A stretch of 64,000 nucleotides of DNA from Isochrysis galbana (Eukaryota > Haptophyta > Isochrysidales > Isochrysidaceae): NCBI GenBank assembly GCA_018136815.1, contig CM030944.1:2891834-2955833 (forward strand). Reading direction: 5' to 3'. Positions within the stretch are counted from its first letter, which is position 1. The number at the start of each line of letters is the position of its first letter. Below the pieces are notes generated by a model. That model saw only the letters and a list, made by a program, of their open reading frames with translations, had not been told where the DNA came from and did no database searches. The translations under genes and the position numbers were made by a program. Of the stretch, positions 55,429-64,000 are shown one piece after another.

Positions 55429-56151
55429 TTGCCACTCATCATGCAGCATAACAACTTTTTCTGCACGCCGTTCCTTCTTGGCGAAAAGTGCGGAAGGACC
55501 TGCCCTTCCTCCTGCCCCCTTCCTCCTGCCCCCTTCCTCCTGCCCCCTTCCTCCTGCCCTTCCTCCTGCCCTTCCTCCTGCCCTGCCCTTCCTGCTCTTC
55601 CTCCTGCCCTGTCCTTCCTGCCCTTCCTCCTGCCCTTCCTCGTGCCCCTTCCTCACCTATTGCTCGTCCATCGAAATGCTCATGCACACACCGGTCACCA
55701 CGAGCGCTGCATCGCCGCTCACTCCAACCAGTTTCAACTCGAAGAGCGCTCCCAGACTTCCACCAAGCGCAAATGCACCCAGGAGGGAACCGACTCCAGT
55801 GTCGAGCCCGCGGTCAAGCGAACTCTCACGCCGTACACCCAGAGTGCACACATCGTCGCTCTCGACGTTCTGATCAAGAGCGCCATCCTACTCGACGACC
55901 CTGACCATGACATGGAACTGGTGTTCGAGGCCAAAAAGCAGGAATTGCTCCAACGTTTCCCCATGGCTCACCCCAGGGTACAGCGGTTCCTCTCGCTCAT
56001 CCAGAAAGCACCCCCCCACCCTTGTCCAATCTTCAACCAACTTCAATTCATCGTCGCAGCAGTCGAATGCCAGCCAGATGTGCGCTTCCACTCAAGTAGC
56101 AAACAGTTTCGTTACACGTCATTAGCGACAATCGCTCGGATTAGAATTTGA
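55429..56151 (+). CDS. Cargo ORF of T-element 2, function unknown
   Basis: A 240-codon frame. Its first half crosses a CCTTCCTCCTGCCC minisatellite (about 55500-55650) and encodes only Pro/Leu/Ser/Cys. The second half, from about 55665, looks protein-like: KRKCTQEGTDSSVEPAVKR (a possible basic nuclear signal), HIVALDVLIKSAILLDD and ELLQRFPMAHPRVQRFLSL. I recognise no family. The 3' end overlaps the ankyrin ORF by 40 nt on the opposite strand. The true start is unclear; the minisatellite part may be non-coding. Confidence 0.4.
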   Translation: MPLIMQHNNFFCTPFLLGEKCGRTCPSSCPLPPAPFLLPPSSCPSSCPSSCPALPALPPALSFLPFLLPFLVPLPHLLLVHRNAHAHTGHHERCIAAHSNQFQLEERSQTSTKRKCTQEGTDSSVEPAVKRTLTPYTQSAHIVALDVLIKSAILLDDPDHDMELVFEAKKQELLQRFPMAHPRVQRFLSLIQKAPPHPCPIFNQLQFIVAAVECQPDVRFHSSSKQFRYTSLATIARIRI

Positions 56152-56780
56152 TGTACTTCAGAGTATCGCTGGTCTCTTATGCGCGTGATGATTGAACGCA
56201 ATGGAGTTTGTAGATTGTTAGCCACGTTATTGACGTTCGCTCCTTGATCGATGAGAAACGCGACACATTGCGCGTGACCACCCATCGCCGCAAGATGAAG
56301 AGGAGAATAACCGAGGCGATTTCGAAGATTAATAATTTCTGTATTGACAAGAAGTTCGACACACGCAAGGTGTCCTTTCTCCGCTGCCATATGCAATGGA
56401 GTGTTTTGATATACATACCCTTTAATGTTGACATCAGCTCCGCGTTCTATGAGAAAACTTACGCAGTCCGCATGGCCTTTCTGCGCCGCAATGTGAAGAG
56501 GAGTCTCGCCCCATTTGTTTTGTGCGTTAACATCTGACACATCTGTCAGCGTGGCTACAAGTTGGATGTCACCATTCCTTGCTGCATGGTGCAGCGAGGG
56601 GTGCCCCCGCGGTTCCCGACCGCCTCTGCGTCCAGAGTCCCCCCGCGGAAAGAGTGAACGCACGGCGTGCACCTTCCTGGAAGTTGCTATGCGCACGCAC
56701 GGCGCCCCGCGGGGGGGGGAAGCCGATGTGCATACGCACGGCGTGCACAATGATTGCAAGCAATCACACGTGCTGCGCAA
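56112..56780 (-). CDS. Ankyrin-repeat cargo ORF of T-element 2, no ATG
   Basis: Four ankyrin repeats are read: GHPSLHHAARNGD (about 56590), ETPLHIAAQKGHADCVSFLI, NTPLHMAAEKGHLACVELLV and YSPLHLAAMGGHAQCVAFLI, each followed by the D/E-x-N hairpin; a C-terminal cap IRDQRYSEVHQILIRAI ends at TGA 56112. Ankyrin stacks bind proteins. The open frame runs upstream into the inverted arm cassette (VRIATSRKVHAVRSLFPRG) with no ATG; the only in-frame Met residues are inside the repeats. So an upstream exon, a fusion partner or a non-AUG start is needed, or the gene is dead. Base composition is more AT-rich than in host genes here. Confidence 0.6.
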   Translation of the reverse strand: MRSTCDCLQSLCTPCVCTSASPPRGAPCVRIATSRKVHAVRSLFPRGDSGRRGGREPRGHPSLHHAARNGDIQLVATLTDVSDVNAQNKWGETPLHIAAQKGHADCVSFLIERGADVNIKGYVYQNTPLHMAAEKGHLACVELLVNTEIINLRNRLGYSPLHLAAMGGHAQCVAFLIDQGANVNNVANNLQTPLRSIITRIRDQRYSEVHQILIRAIVANDV

Positions 56781-57058
56781 ACGAAACGTCTCGTATATGG
56801 CTACTTTACGTTAATGTGGGCCTTAGGGAAAAAAGTTTCTATGCGCACGCACGGCGCCCTCGCGAGGGGGAAGTCGATGCGCATACGCACGGCGTGCTCA
56901 ATGATTGCAAGTAAACACATGTGCTGCGTAAACGAAACATCTCGTATACGGCGACTTTATGTTAAAAAAAGTTTCTATACACAGCCTTGTTTTGTACCAC
57001 TATTGTTCATAACTAAAAAGAAAACAGATTGTGGTCCTCTTTTGACGGAACGCGACTT

Positions 57059-57312
57059 CGGTACTACTGAGGGTGCGGGACTTCTACCGTCCCCGCTCTG
57101 ACACGTGTGACTTGTGACTTCTACTACCCCCCCCCCCTCCCCACCAAAGGCGCGGGACTTCTCTCCGACGCCCCCCCCCCCCCGCCTCCCCCCCCTCCCC
57201 CCCCCTCCCCCCCCCCCTCCCCCCCCCTCCCCCCCCCCCTCCCCCCCCCTCCCCCCCCCCCTCCCCCCACCCTCCCCCCCCCCCCCCACATACACATTCA
57301 ATTGCATCGTGA
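57059..57312. repeat. C-homopolymer-rich tract
   Basis: Runs of C interrupted by single T or A fill about 57127-57290. The frames read as Pro/Ser (plus) or Gly (minus) and are not coding. The tract lies immediately 3' of the LRR exon on the minus strand. Confidence 0.75.
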
Positions 57313-57519
57313 TCACAGCAGAGTAACCTGCACCTTGAGCTTCCTCAGCTGTGAGAGCATTGGCTGGCTCTCCGCGCCAATCGGGTTGCACGAGAGGTCC
57401 ACCGACGACAGCCGAAAGCTCCGCGCTAGCTCGCACAGAGGCGCTGCACGCCCCCGCGCCCGCCCGCCCGCCCCACCCTTCCTGTCATGGATGCACTCAA
57501 GAAGAACCAGCTTGCGGAG
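57313..57519 (-). pseudogene. Leucine-rich-repeat C-terminal exon, orphan
   Basis: The minus frame, open from 57519 to TGA at 57313, reads LRKLVLLECIHDRK, a Gly/Ala/Arg linker, then LARSFRLSSVDLSCNPIG and LSQLRKLKVQVTLL. The SSVDLSCNPIG string is a ribonuclease-inhibitor-type LRR. Only the last two repeats are present; a stop lies right upstream of 57519 and no further LRR exon is evident, so this is either a terminal exon whose partners I could not find or a fragment left beside T-element 2. Confidence 0.5.
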
Positions 57520-57889
57520 TTATGCGCGTGCGCTCTTCGGTGTATGCCGCGTGATACCATCTGGTGTCCCTTTAGGGTGCGTGCGAAAAAAAAATTTTCA
57601 CCGAAAGTTTTCGGAGTTGATTTCAAAAGAAATATATCAGGTGCCTAATATACTTTTCGGTTGTCTAATTTAAGGTCAACAGATTCTATTCTGCACTCTC
57701 GAACGAAAGGCTCATTCTCAATCAAGTTTGCTCAGGACACAGCTGAACGTGTACATCCACAAACAGAAGAGCGAAAGAGCGCCTCTTTCACCGCTTCGAG
57801 TTGTTTCGCGAGAGTCACCCTGAGCGACAGATGGTTCTGGCTGCGATGAACCAAGCCAACGTGTCTGTGCTACACCTACATCACTCACT
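57520..57889. other. Intergenic, nothing recognised
   Basis: AT-richer DNA with an A-run at about 57582-57592. No gene or repeat match seen. Confidence 0.3.
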
Positions 57890-58197
57890 AATCTTATGAT
57901 TGGTCGCCATGGAGGGGGCCTCGCGCCCCCCCCACTCTCTCTACTCCCCTCATGGGGGGCGAGAACCATCCACCCCCCTGCGCTGCCTCTTGGCATGCAG
58001 GGGAGACTCACTCAGACTGCCCAGACTCCCCCAGAGAGCTGGGCACAGATCGCACGCCCTGGCCCGCGTTGGCCTGCTTGTCGCTCTGACCAACACCTCC
58101 TCCCCCTGGGCCCCCCTGATCAGGACCCCCCAGCCAGCTCCAGTCGACCGGCAGGGGCGCGAGAGCCAGCGAGGGAGAGGCAGGAGGGGTCAGGCGA
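57890..58197 (+). mobile_element. S-element copy, partial (GC-rich half)
   Basis: It matches the first ~300 bp of the copy at 6181, including the GGGCCCCCCTGATCAGGACC block and CCAGCCAGCTCCAGTCGAC. It ends abruptly at an inverted K-element end (58207-58325). Confidence 0.65.
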
Positions 58198-58206
58198 CAT
58201 TCCATT

Positions 58207-58325
58207 TATAGACATGGTTGAGCACCGTGAGGTGGGTGCCTTTGCTCAAATACTAGAATATTTTTTTTGTGCCGGCGCATCGCGTATTTGGAAACGAGGG
58301 GTACCGAATGAAGGCAAACGACCTA
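58207..58325 (-). mobile_element. K-element 5' end only
   Basis: On minus it starts AGGTCGTTTGCCTTCATTCG at 58325, runs through the leader with its A-run and ends just after the ORF start codon. About 100 of 118 positions match the copy at 20248, so only the terminal segment inserted or survived here. Confidence 0.6.
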
Positions 58326-59322
58326 ATGGACAAACAAAGGGTCGATCGCGAATGCGACATTCTAGCTCGGTGTCTCGAGTTGTTTCCCTTTCTTGGTAGA
58401 GCCACTTATAGTATTTTTGAGTTGGTTGCGAATCTCGTTGTCGTTCGTGGTCGTGTTTCTGTCTGGCTATCCCCAAAGCCCAAAGTAAAAACTGTCAAAA
58501 ACTCTGAAAAATTACTAATTCTAATTCCTAATTCCTCGCGCAGCGTAAACGCGGCACTCAACCAAACGAATTAACGAAACGTAATCCGCGGCTGTGCCGC
58601 GAACACACCCAACTCAAGGCGCGCGACAATGAACAACTGTCAACTACCTACTCACCCCCCCTGAAAAAGAGCGCGCGCGTATTTATTTTACAACCTACTT
58701 GCAGTAGAAATCTTACTCGAAGGTAAATAAAGGTTGTGTGGAAGTCGTACTCCAGTTTCTATGAATACACACGGTGTGTGGTGTCTCCGACGAGCGGGCG
58801 CCGCCGCTGGCGATGGTATGCGCTGCCGTGTGCACCCCTCCCTCCCTCTCCTCCCTCCCCTTCCTCTCCCTCCTCCCCCGTCCCTCCCGGCCCCCCTCTT
58901 TCCCCGACTTGTCCGCCATCGCCACTTGCCCGCAATCGCGGCAATTCTCCACCCCGGGCCATGAAGCCTCGCACCGCCGCCACCATCAGCTCACATTGTG
59001 CTGCGCGAGAGTTCTCTCTCGCTGCTCTCTCTCCGCCTGCATTTCCCCATGCTCCAGCCTCGCCCCTAGCTGCAGCGTCTTCTCGGCCTCTTCACGTTGG
59101 ACCTAGCATTCTCGCGCAACACCTCAGCTCTGCCGCCCCCTTTGGCACGAGCCTTTATGGCCGTTCACCCCACCCCTACTTTGGTGATGCTCTTCATTAT
59201 CATCTTTCATTGCGGGTGGTTTGGTCACTTCTCACCGCCTCCCCTTGGGATGCAGGCCTCCTCAGTGGACTCGGTCTATTTGAATCCTCTCTCACTATGA
59301 ACCCTCCACACCTGCACCACAG
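58326..59322. other. Spacer and probable 5' part of the TMEM50 gene
   Basis: 58326-58700 shows nothing recognised. 58700-59322 should contain the first exon(s) of the TMEM50 gene, since the family has ~20-25 residues before the first helix, but no frame there shows the expected Trp/Cys-rich start, so I leave the 5' end open. Confidence 0.35.
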
Positions 59323-59754
59323 GAGGGCGCTGCCGGCTCCGTTGGCGCACTCGCTGGTGGTGCACTTTTCGCAACGGGCTGGCTTCTATGGGTTGATGGT
59401 GTTGCATCAGCACACAGCGAGTATGGCTATTCGACCAGCGCAGTTGAATGGCTGCCAGGCATAATGCAGACGATCTCTCTCTTGATGGTCAATCTAGTTA
59501 GCTGGAGCGCGATGACCGACGGCGGCTTTGACGACTCCCTTGCCAAGAAGGTGAAGGCATGGGTATTCATCTCGTTTGTATTCGCGTTCTTAGGCCTCAT
59601 TGCAACGATTTATCTCACAGCTCGAGAGATGAACTCGCCTACAGCCGTCGGGTCTTCAGGTCCGGCAGTGAGAGGGCTGTTGCAGAATGTCCTCATCTTT
59701 GTGGGAAGTCTCGCCTTTCGTGTCGGCCGGCTACATGACTCAGAGTCAGACTGA
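59323..59754 (+). CDS. TMEM50: TMEM50 family membrane protein, 5' end unresolved
   Basis: The exon enters through a CACCACAG acceptor at 59321-59322 and encodes 143 residues to TGA. Helix 1 is SVGALAGGALFATGWLLWVD, helix 2 WLPGIMQTISLLMVNLVSW, helix 3 VKAWVFISFVFAFLGLIATI and helix 4 GLLQNVLIFVGSLAFRVGR. These four helices, the GWLLWVDG turn, the VNLVS helix end and the terminal NVLIF...FRVGR follow TMEM50/UPF0220 (small ER/Golgi membrane proteins of unclear function) over nearly the full family length. Only the short N-terminal segment is missing. A shorter ORF starting at the Met at 59464 is an internal piece, not the start. Confidence 0.75.
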   Translation, partial: EGAAGSVGALAGGALFATGWLLWVDGVASAHSEYGYSTSAVEWLPGIMQTISLLMVNLVSWSAMTDGGFDDSLAKKVKAWVFISFVFAFLGLIATIYLTAREMNSPTAVGSSGPAVRGLLQNVLIFVGSLAFRVGRLHDSESD

Positions 59755-60449
59755 GCTCCGTCTACGCAAGATGTAGCAGCGATGGCAGGTAGTCGTCCAG
59801 GACGAGCTCATACAACAAAGCTTACGGATCTGTGTTGGGCAGTTGCATGGGAAAACGGTATTGTACACGCCACCCTTTCTCGCCATGCATCGGCAACACT
59901 TTGATGGTATCTCAAAACGATTTGTGAGAGCATTTGGTGCGCACACGGTAATAGGGCAACCAAAATCGCTTCGAGAACATTTCACACACATTCACAAACT
60001 CAATTCACGATGGCGAGGGAGGTTGAAATGATGCGTCTTGGCTCAAGGCTTAGGGCGGAAGTGAGATCGGAGACGAAGTCCTTCCAGTCATGCGATGAAG
60101 CGGCCGGATCCTGAGAATGGGTCTTGCGCAGCTCCGGCAACACCTTGCGCCCACCTCGGCACAACTGCCTCGGCCCTCTTTGCTCTCTTTACATTCTTTC
60201 GCTCTCGCTCTCGTCTACCCTCACGCATTATTCGGCATTGCAGTAGTCTGGGTGAATAGCAAAGTCAGGCGGGGGCCGTGTGAGTGATGCCCCCGGTCGC
60301 GTTACGGAATATGTTAGCCGTAGCTTCTTGGTTGTAGCATATGGTGAACAATTGACAATTGACAGTTGATTGTGAAAATTCACAATGAGCGATCAACCTA
60401 TTCGCAAATTATTTCATCAGCCCCCTTTCTCCCTTGGTCGATCAACTAC
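59755..60449. other. Intergenic, nothing recognised
   Basis: TMEM50 3' flank. Frames here have no family features. Confidence 0.3.
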
Positions 60450-60950
60450 AATAAAATAATTTATGGTATATCCATATCCTGGCCAACCCCCCAGCCACTA
60501 GCTAATTGGACACGTTTCAGTCTCGGAATCTCGCCATGCCTGACGAGCGAGGTGTCCGAGTGATACCGGGGGAGGGGGCACTGCCCCTTTCCCTCAATAT
60601 TTGTCCCCCTTCCGGTGCACGCACCGACCCTGCGCACCCCAGCTCGTCCTCTCCTCGACTCCTCGAGTCTAGGCTGGGGGCTGGGGGGAATCACCTTTCG
60701 GGTAAAAGCAACTCGGGTTGGGGGGGGGGGGGGCACTCGCGTTAATCACTCTCCTCGGAGCGAGTACGGCCGTGGCGAGGCGCGGGCCTTCCCTCCTGGC
60801 TCTGGCGCCCCCCGTCTTCTTTTACCAAAGCAGGGCAAGAAGACACGCGTGAGGGGAGAGTTGCCGCTCCCCCCTCCCCTCCCTCTTCCCTCTTCCTCCT
60901 CTCTTGCCCCTGCGGTGGCCGCATCCGCGATCGACTTCGGGCCTTCTGCT
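60450..60950 (-). mobile_element. S-element copy, AT-tail half, inverted
   Basis: The reverse complement matches 6570-7053: the CCTGGCTCTGGCGCCCCC region, the G-run with ACCCGAAAGG, GCACCGACC, GTGTCCAATTAGCTAGTGG and the final GGATAT...AATTATTTTATT tail (60450-60475). The GC-rich half is missing. Confidence 0.65.
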
Positions 60951-63488
60951 ACTTCGTGCGTCTTCGTGCTTGATCGTACTTGTTCGCCGCGGAGTTTTAC
61001 TCGTACCTTGTAGGACTCTTCATTCGTAATTCGCCCATCGCTCCTTGCCGTCGCGCCCCTTTGTGGCCTGTCTCGCCCCTGTTTCGCTCCTTCGCACCTT
61101 GGGCCTTGCTCTCTCTTGGTTCCTCCTTGCTGTCGTTCCCCGCGCTGCTCTCTCTCTTGGGTCCCTCCTTGTTGTCGTTCCCCCGCGCCTGCTCTCGCCC
61201 TTGTCGTAGGTGTAGGTGTTCGTTGCTGACGACTTTTCCCCAGCGCGGAGCCTACCCTCTCGCCCCTTTCGTTTTATGCGCGTAGATTCCCTCCTTACTT
61301 TCTACATATTCGTTCGCCGCAACCGCCGTTCGCAGTCGGCTCTTCCGTCGCATCGTCGCTCTCTCGTCGGCTTTCTCTTCCTTGTTTCCTTCCTTCCGTG
61401 TCTTCTTCGCCCAAGTGGGGAAAGATAAATTAGTGTAGAGAGATGTCCGGTGAAAGTTGAGTGTGCGTGTCTTGTGATTGTTGTCGGTCTGGTCGGATTG
61501 GAATCCTGTCGGCCTCTGGCGCCCACGTCCATCGCTCTCTCGTTCCTCGCCCTCTCGTTCCTCGCTCTCTCGTTCTCGTTCCGCTCTACGCCCCGTTGTA
61601 ACTGACGAATTGGAATGGCCCATGGGGCCTGAGGGCAATGAGGCAGGAGCGAGGCCGGCGGCAGGCGCGGCGAGGGAGACGACTTCGGAGGTGCTGACGG
61701 GCTGAAGCCCGTCAGCAGTGGAAGGCGGGCAGGCGGGTCTGGGCGAGGGCGAGGACGGCGGCGAGAGCGACATCGAGCGAGAGGCGAGAGGCGAGGGTGA
61801 ATGAGAGGAGGGCTGTGTTGGCAGGGGCTGGTGAGGCGAGGCGAGTTTGTAGGGTACGAGTGTTACGAGAGCGAGAGCGACGAGCCGTTACTTTAGTTAT
61901 CTACGTGTTACCGTGAATGTACGCGTGATAGTGGTGTGAGAGAATTGTACGAGGATTTTTATCCGGTTCTGTTCTGGAGAGAGCGCGAGCGATGGCGTCG
62001 CTCTCCCTCCTTTCGGCCGCCCTGGTCACCATGATGGTGCCAGGGCGATAGCATGCATGCCAGGAGGTTTTGTCGTTTTTTTGTTTTTTGGGTTAGCTAG
62101 GGGGCCCTGAGCCCTGAGATGATCGATGCTGCGATCGAGGCCGGCATTGACATACACTTGCGCGTGCCCCACACGAGCCACCGCACTCAGCGGCCGCGCT
62201 GTCCTCTGGCATGCAGGCAATCGCAAACAGCGAAGGCCGCCATCCATCGCCATCCCTACGCAAGTAGTTTTGATCTTTCACTTAAACGTAAACATGAATA
62301 TAAAATTTCTTGTGAGTGGCTCGCCTCCCCCCCCGGACTTGGCACCGTGTACTGCCTTGTACGAAAATTGGGTGGTGACGATTGAACGCTTTTCCACATG
62401 TTGGATGGTAACGATTGAATGTTGAATGCTTATTCGCTTTTCCACATGTTGGATGTTGGGTGTTGGGTGATAGACGATTGAACGCTTCTCGCCTGCGGCG
62501 CCGGAATCTAGAGTCTGCTAGAGCTAGAGCGCAAGCCGTCAACGGTGAATAACATGCCACAATAACGGTCAATAGGCGCCCAATCGAATCACCACGCAAC
62601 AGCAACATGCGCACATAAGCAAACTTAAAGACGGGATCGGCACGGCGTGTGTGACGTGGGGTGGCTCTCTCCCTCTCCCGAGTGGTGGCACACACGGGCA
62701 TGGTGGATGTGCCTGCTAGTTCCATAATGTGTGAGGGGCGCGCCGGCCCGCCGCGCAGGAGGAGTAGAGTGACATGACAGGACAACTTGTGCCCGATGAT
62801 ACTCCTCACGACCACACACTATGGATACTCCCAATGACATGGCCGCTCACATTACAATCGACGATCAACATGCCATGCGTGCGCGTGAAAAATGGTCCAA
62901 TCGACATTGGTCCCGAGTCTCTCGTGCCTCGTCGGATCAAAACGGGCAAGTGTCAAGCAGAGACACGGTGAAGCAAATATATGCGACGCTCTCCAATGGG
63001 CCGTGCCAACTCTGTGAAAGAAACATGAGTTCAGTCCTTGGGCGGCGATGAAGGGAAAGTACAAGAGAAGAAGCAAGCCTATGACCGGCGTGATTCTCGA
63101 ATTTGCTGCGCTGGATTGAGGCGAATCGACGTGCGTGTGCCATTTCTGCAGGGGTCGTGGCGTGGACGGGCTTATCGGGTGGGGCGGGGACCAATCCCGA
63201 AACGTCGCCGCATCGGGTCGACGTAAACCGCGATGTGGGGCGACATGTTCCGTGGCGAGGCAGAGTGTCGTCGCAGACTCATCGGGTGGAGGGGCGGTGA
63301 GCAGTGAAATGGCCATCATCAAGGCGTCGCCGCGTCTAGATCGACGTACGGGCACGATCAGTGGCGGCGACGTGCGTCGGCACCGCGCATGGCAAGCGAG
63401 CGGTGGTATCCATTCGCGCTCTGCCCTCGTGGCGCCACGCCTCAGGTCTGCTTGGCTGGTCAACCAGCGGCAAACGAACCACACGCTC
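60951..63488. other. Long intergenic region, few signals
   Basis: 61115-61200 holds two imperfect copies of a CTCTCTTGG(T/G)TCCTCCTTG unit, and 61540-61580 a CTCTCGTTCCTCG triplication. 62370-62490 contains inverted copies of the 54733 minisatellite unit (GATTGAACGCTT with TTCCACATG). Several long open frames on minus (62852-63595, for example) have no protein-like character. No gene is supported. Confidence 0.4.
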
Positions 63489-64000
63489 TCACCCGAGGAG
63501 GTCTGCGATATCATCGCCGTCACCTGCCACATTAGCCTCCGAGTGTAGCGCGCCGAGCGACTGGGTGCGCCAGCCTTCACCGACGCGGCGGGCATCGGTG
63601 GCGGCGAAGTGTTGCGCCCTCGTCCGTTGCGCCTCGATCATCTGCCGTCGTCGCTCGCTGCGGACGGCCGACGCGCTCCGCATGGGCGAGGCTCCCTCCG
63701 CAAGTTCGGGATGGACGCGGCGGCTGAGCTCATCAGCCGCAGCGGCGGCCGCCTCCATGGACGCGTGCCCGTCCGCCCCGCACGTCCACGTCACGTTTCG
63801 CCGCATCTTGAGAGAGCGCGAGCCGCCGCACGGGCCACTGAGCGCGGATCCACGCACGCTGGACGATAGAATCGCGTCGAGATTGGGCTCCGCACCCCCA
63901 TTCTCCTCCCAATAGCGGATGAGCGGCTTGGGCGGCGGTAGCGTCGGGCCGTCGACGTCCCAGATGAGCCGTAGATGCGGGAGCGCAGGAGTCAGCTGCT
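63489..64000 (-). CDS. 3' end of an unknown gene, runs off the window
   Basis: The minus frame is open from the window edge to TGA/TAG at 63489 and covers ~169 residues. It begins LTPALPHLRLIWDVDGPTLP, then KPLIRYWEENGGAEPNLDAI, which looks like folded protein. The rest is Ala/Arg-rich with a possible helix (RSERRRQMIEAQRTRAQHF) and an acidic end (GDGDDIADLLG). I do not recognise it. The C-terminus could be read-through into an intron, so the true 3' end is not certain. Confidence 0.45.
   Translation of the reverse strand, partial: QLTPALPHLRLIWDVDGPTLPPPKPLIRYWEENGGAEPNLDAILSSSVRGSALSGPCGGSRSLKMRRNVTWTCGADGHASMEAAAAAADELSRRVHPELAEGASPMRSASAVRSERRRQMIEAQRTRAQHFAATDARRVGEGWRTQSLGALHSEANVAGDGDDIADLLG

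Larger units (their letters stand above)
54960..57058. mobile_element. T-element 2: TIR-bounded, carrying ankyrin cargo
   Basis: Left end GGTGTCGTTCCGTCAATAG (54960) and right end TTGACGGAACGCGACTT (57058) are imperfect inverted repeats and match T-element 1 at both ends. Arm modules occur in direct orientation on the left (about 55195-55420) and inverted on the right (about 56600-56960), so the arms form a long imperfect inverted repeat of roughly 450 bp around a ~1.2-kb centre. The centre carries an ankyrin ORF on minus and a second ORF on plus, converging. GC content of the centre (55660-56560) is visibly lower than that of the arms. No transposase is recognised. Confidence 0.65.

Noticed and set aside
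57107-57673. 188-aa ORF starting in the C-tract
   Set aside because: The first half is homopolymer-derived Pro and the second half is the antisense shadow of the LRR exon.
59464-59754. A 96-aa gene starting at the Met at 59464
   Set aside because: The frame extends upstream to a splice acceptor and completes the first two TMEM50 helices.
62852-63595. 247-aa minus-strand ORF
   Set aside because: Composition is irregular, no motif or splice partner is visible, and it overlaps the better frame at 63489-64000.
1-64000. tRNA and rRNA genes
   Set aside because: I scanned by eye for B-box-like GGTTCGANNCC with a matching acceptor stem and for conserved rRNA strings; a few partial GGTTCGA hits (for example near 9978 and 34627) lacked the rest.

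Overview
The window looks like nuclear DNA of a GC-rich unicellular alga. Most genes are split by short introns (about 90-320 nt) with GT..AG ends, donors often of the GTGCG/GTGGG/GTGAG type, and pyrimidine-rich acceptors ending in CAG or TAG. Two proteins carry ER-type signal peptides that would suit a secondary plastid (an EF-P and a cyanobacterial-type peroxiredoxin-like protein). A CCDC13 homologue implies cilia or centrioles, and proline-rich and homopolymer-rich DNA is common. A haptophyte or a similar secondary-plastid flagellate fits best, but the species is not provable from this sequence.

Genes in order: degenerate Ty3/gypsy RT (+, ~346-703); unknown 1088-aa protein (-, 1242-4600); Golgi-type sulfotransferase (+, 7480-8538); EF-P (-, 11336-12369); mitochondrial Lon protease with 12 exons (+, 14755-19568); DNA polymerase iota with an added NZF zinc finger (+, 21573-24853); four-TM Orai-like membrane protein (-, 26583-28103); a (Ser-Pro4)n ORF inside a mobile element (+, ~29545-34018); hAT transposase relic (-, ~34770-35200); AhpC/TSA-like plastid protein (+, 35374-37048); armadillo-repeat protein (+, 37680-38645); 1625-aa IQ/coiled-coil protein (-, 40445-45878); CCDC13 (-, 48856-50214); coiled-coil protein (+, 52263-54023); ankyrin and companion ORFs inside a second mobile element (~55430-56780); terminal LRR exon (-, 57313-57519); TMEM50 (+, 59323-59754, 5' exons unresolved); and the 3' end of an unknown gene running off the window (-, 63489-64000).

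Space between genes is filled mostly by three repeat families that I define here from the sequence alone. (1) T-elements: 28750-34160 and 54960-57058 start with the same GTGTCGTTCCGTCAATAG-type end, finish with the inverted TTGACGGAACGCGACTT end, and carry repeated GC-rich arm cassettes around unrelated cargo (a Ser-Pro4 array in one, ankyrin repeats in the other). (2) S-elements: about 0.9 kb, a GC-rich body with an AT-rich tail. Two full copies (6181-7053 and 13159-14100, opposite orientation) are each flanked by perfect 18-bp direct repeats, and at least seven partial copies lie elsewhere. (3) K-elements: share the end AGGTCGTTTGCCTTCATTTG followed by a short ORF, at 20248-20660, 9736-10297, 58207-58325 and 47310-47332. 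A cytochrome b561 fragment at 9341-9600, partly duplicated at 47818-47882, shows that host gene pieces have been moved around.

The protein-coding genes are housekeeping, organelle, DNA-damage-tolerance and probably ciliary genes; they do not form one pathway. The most unusual part of the window is the pair of T-elements with interchangeable cargo.
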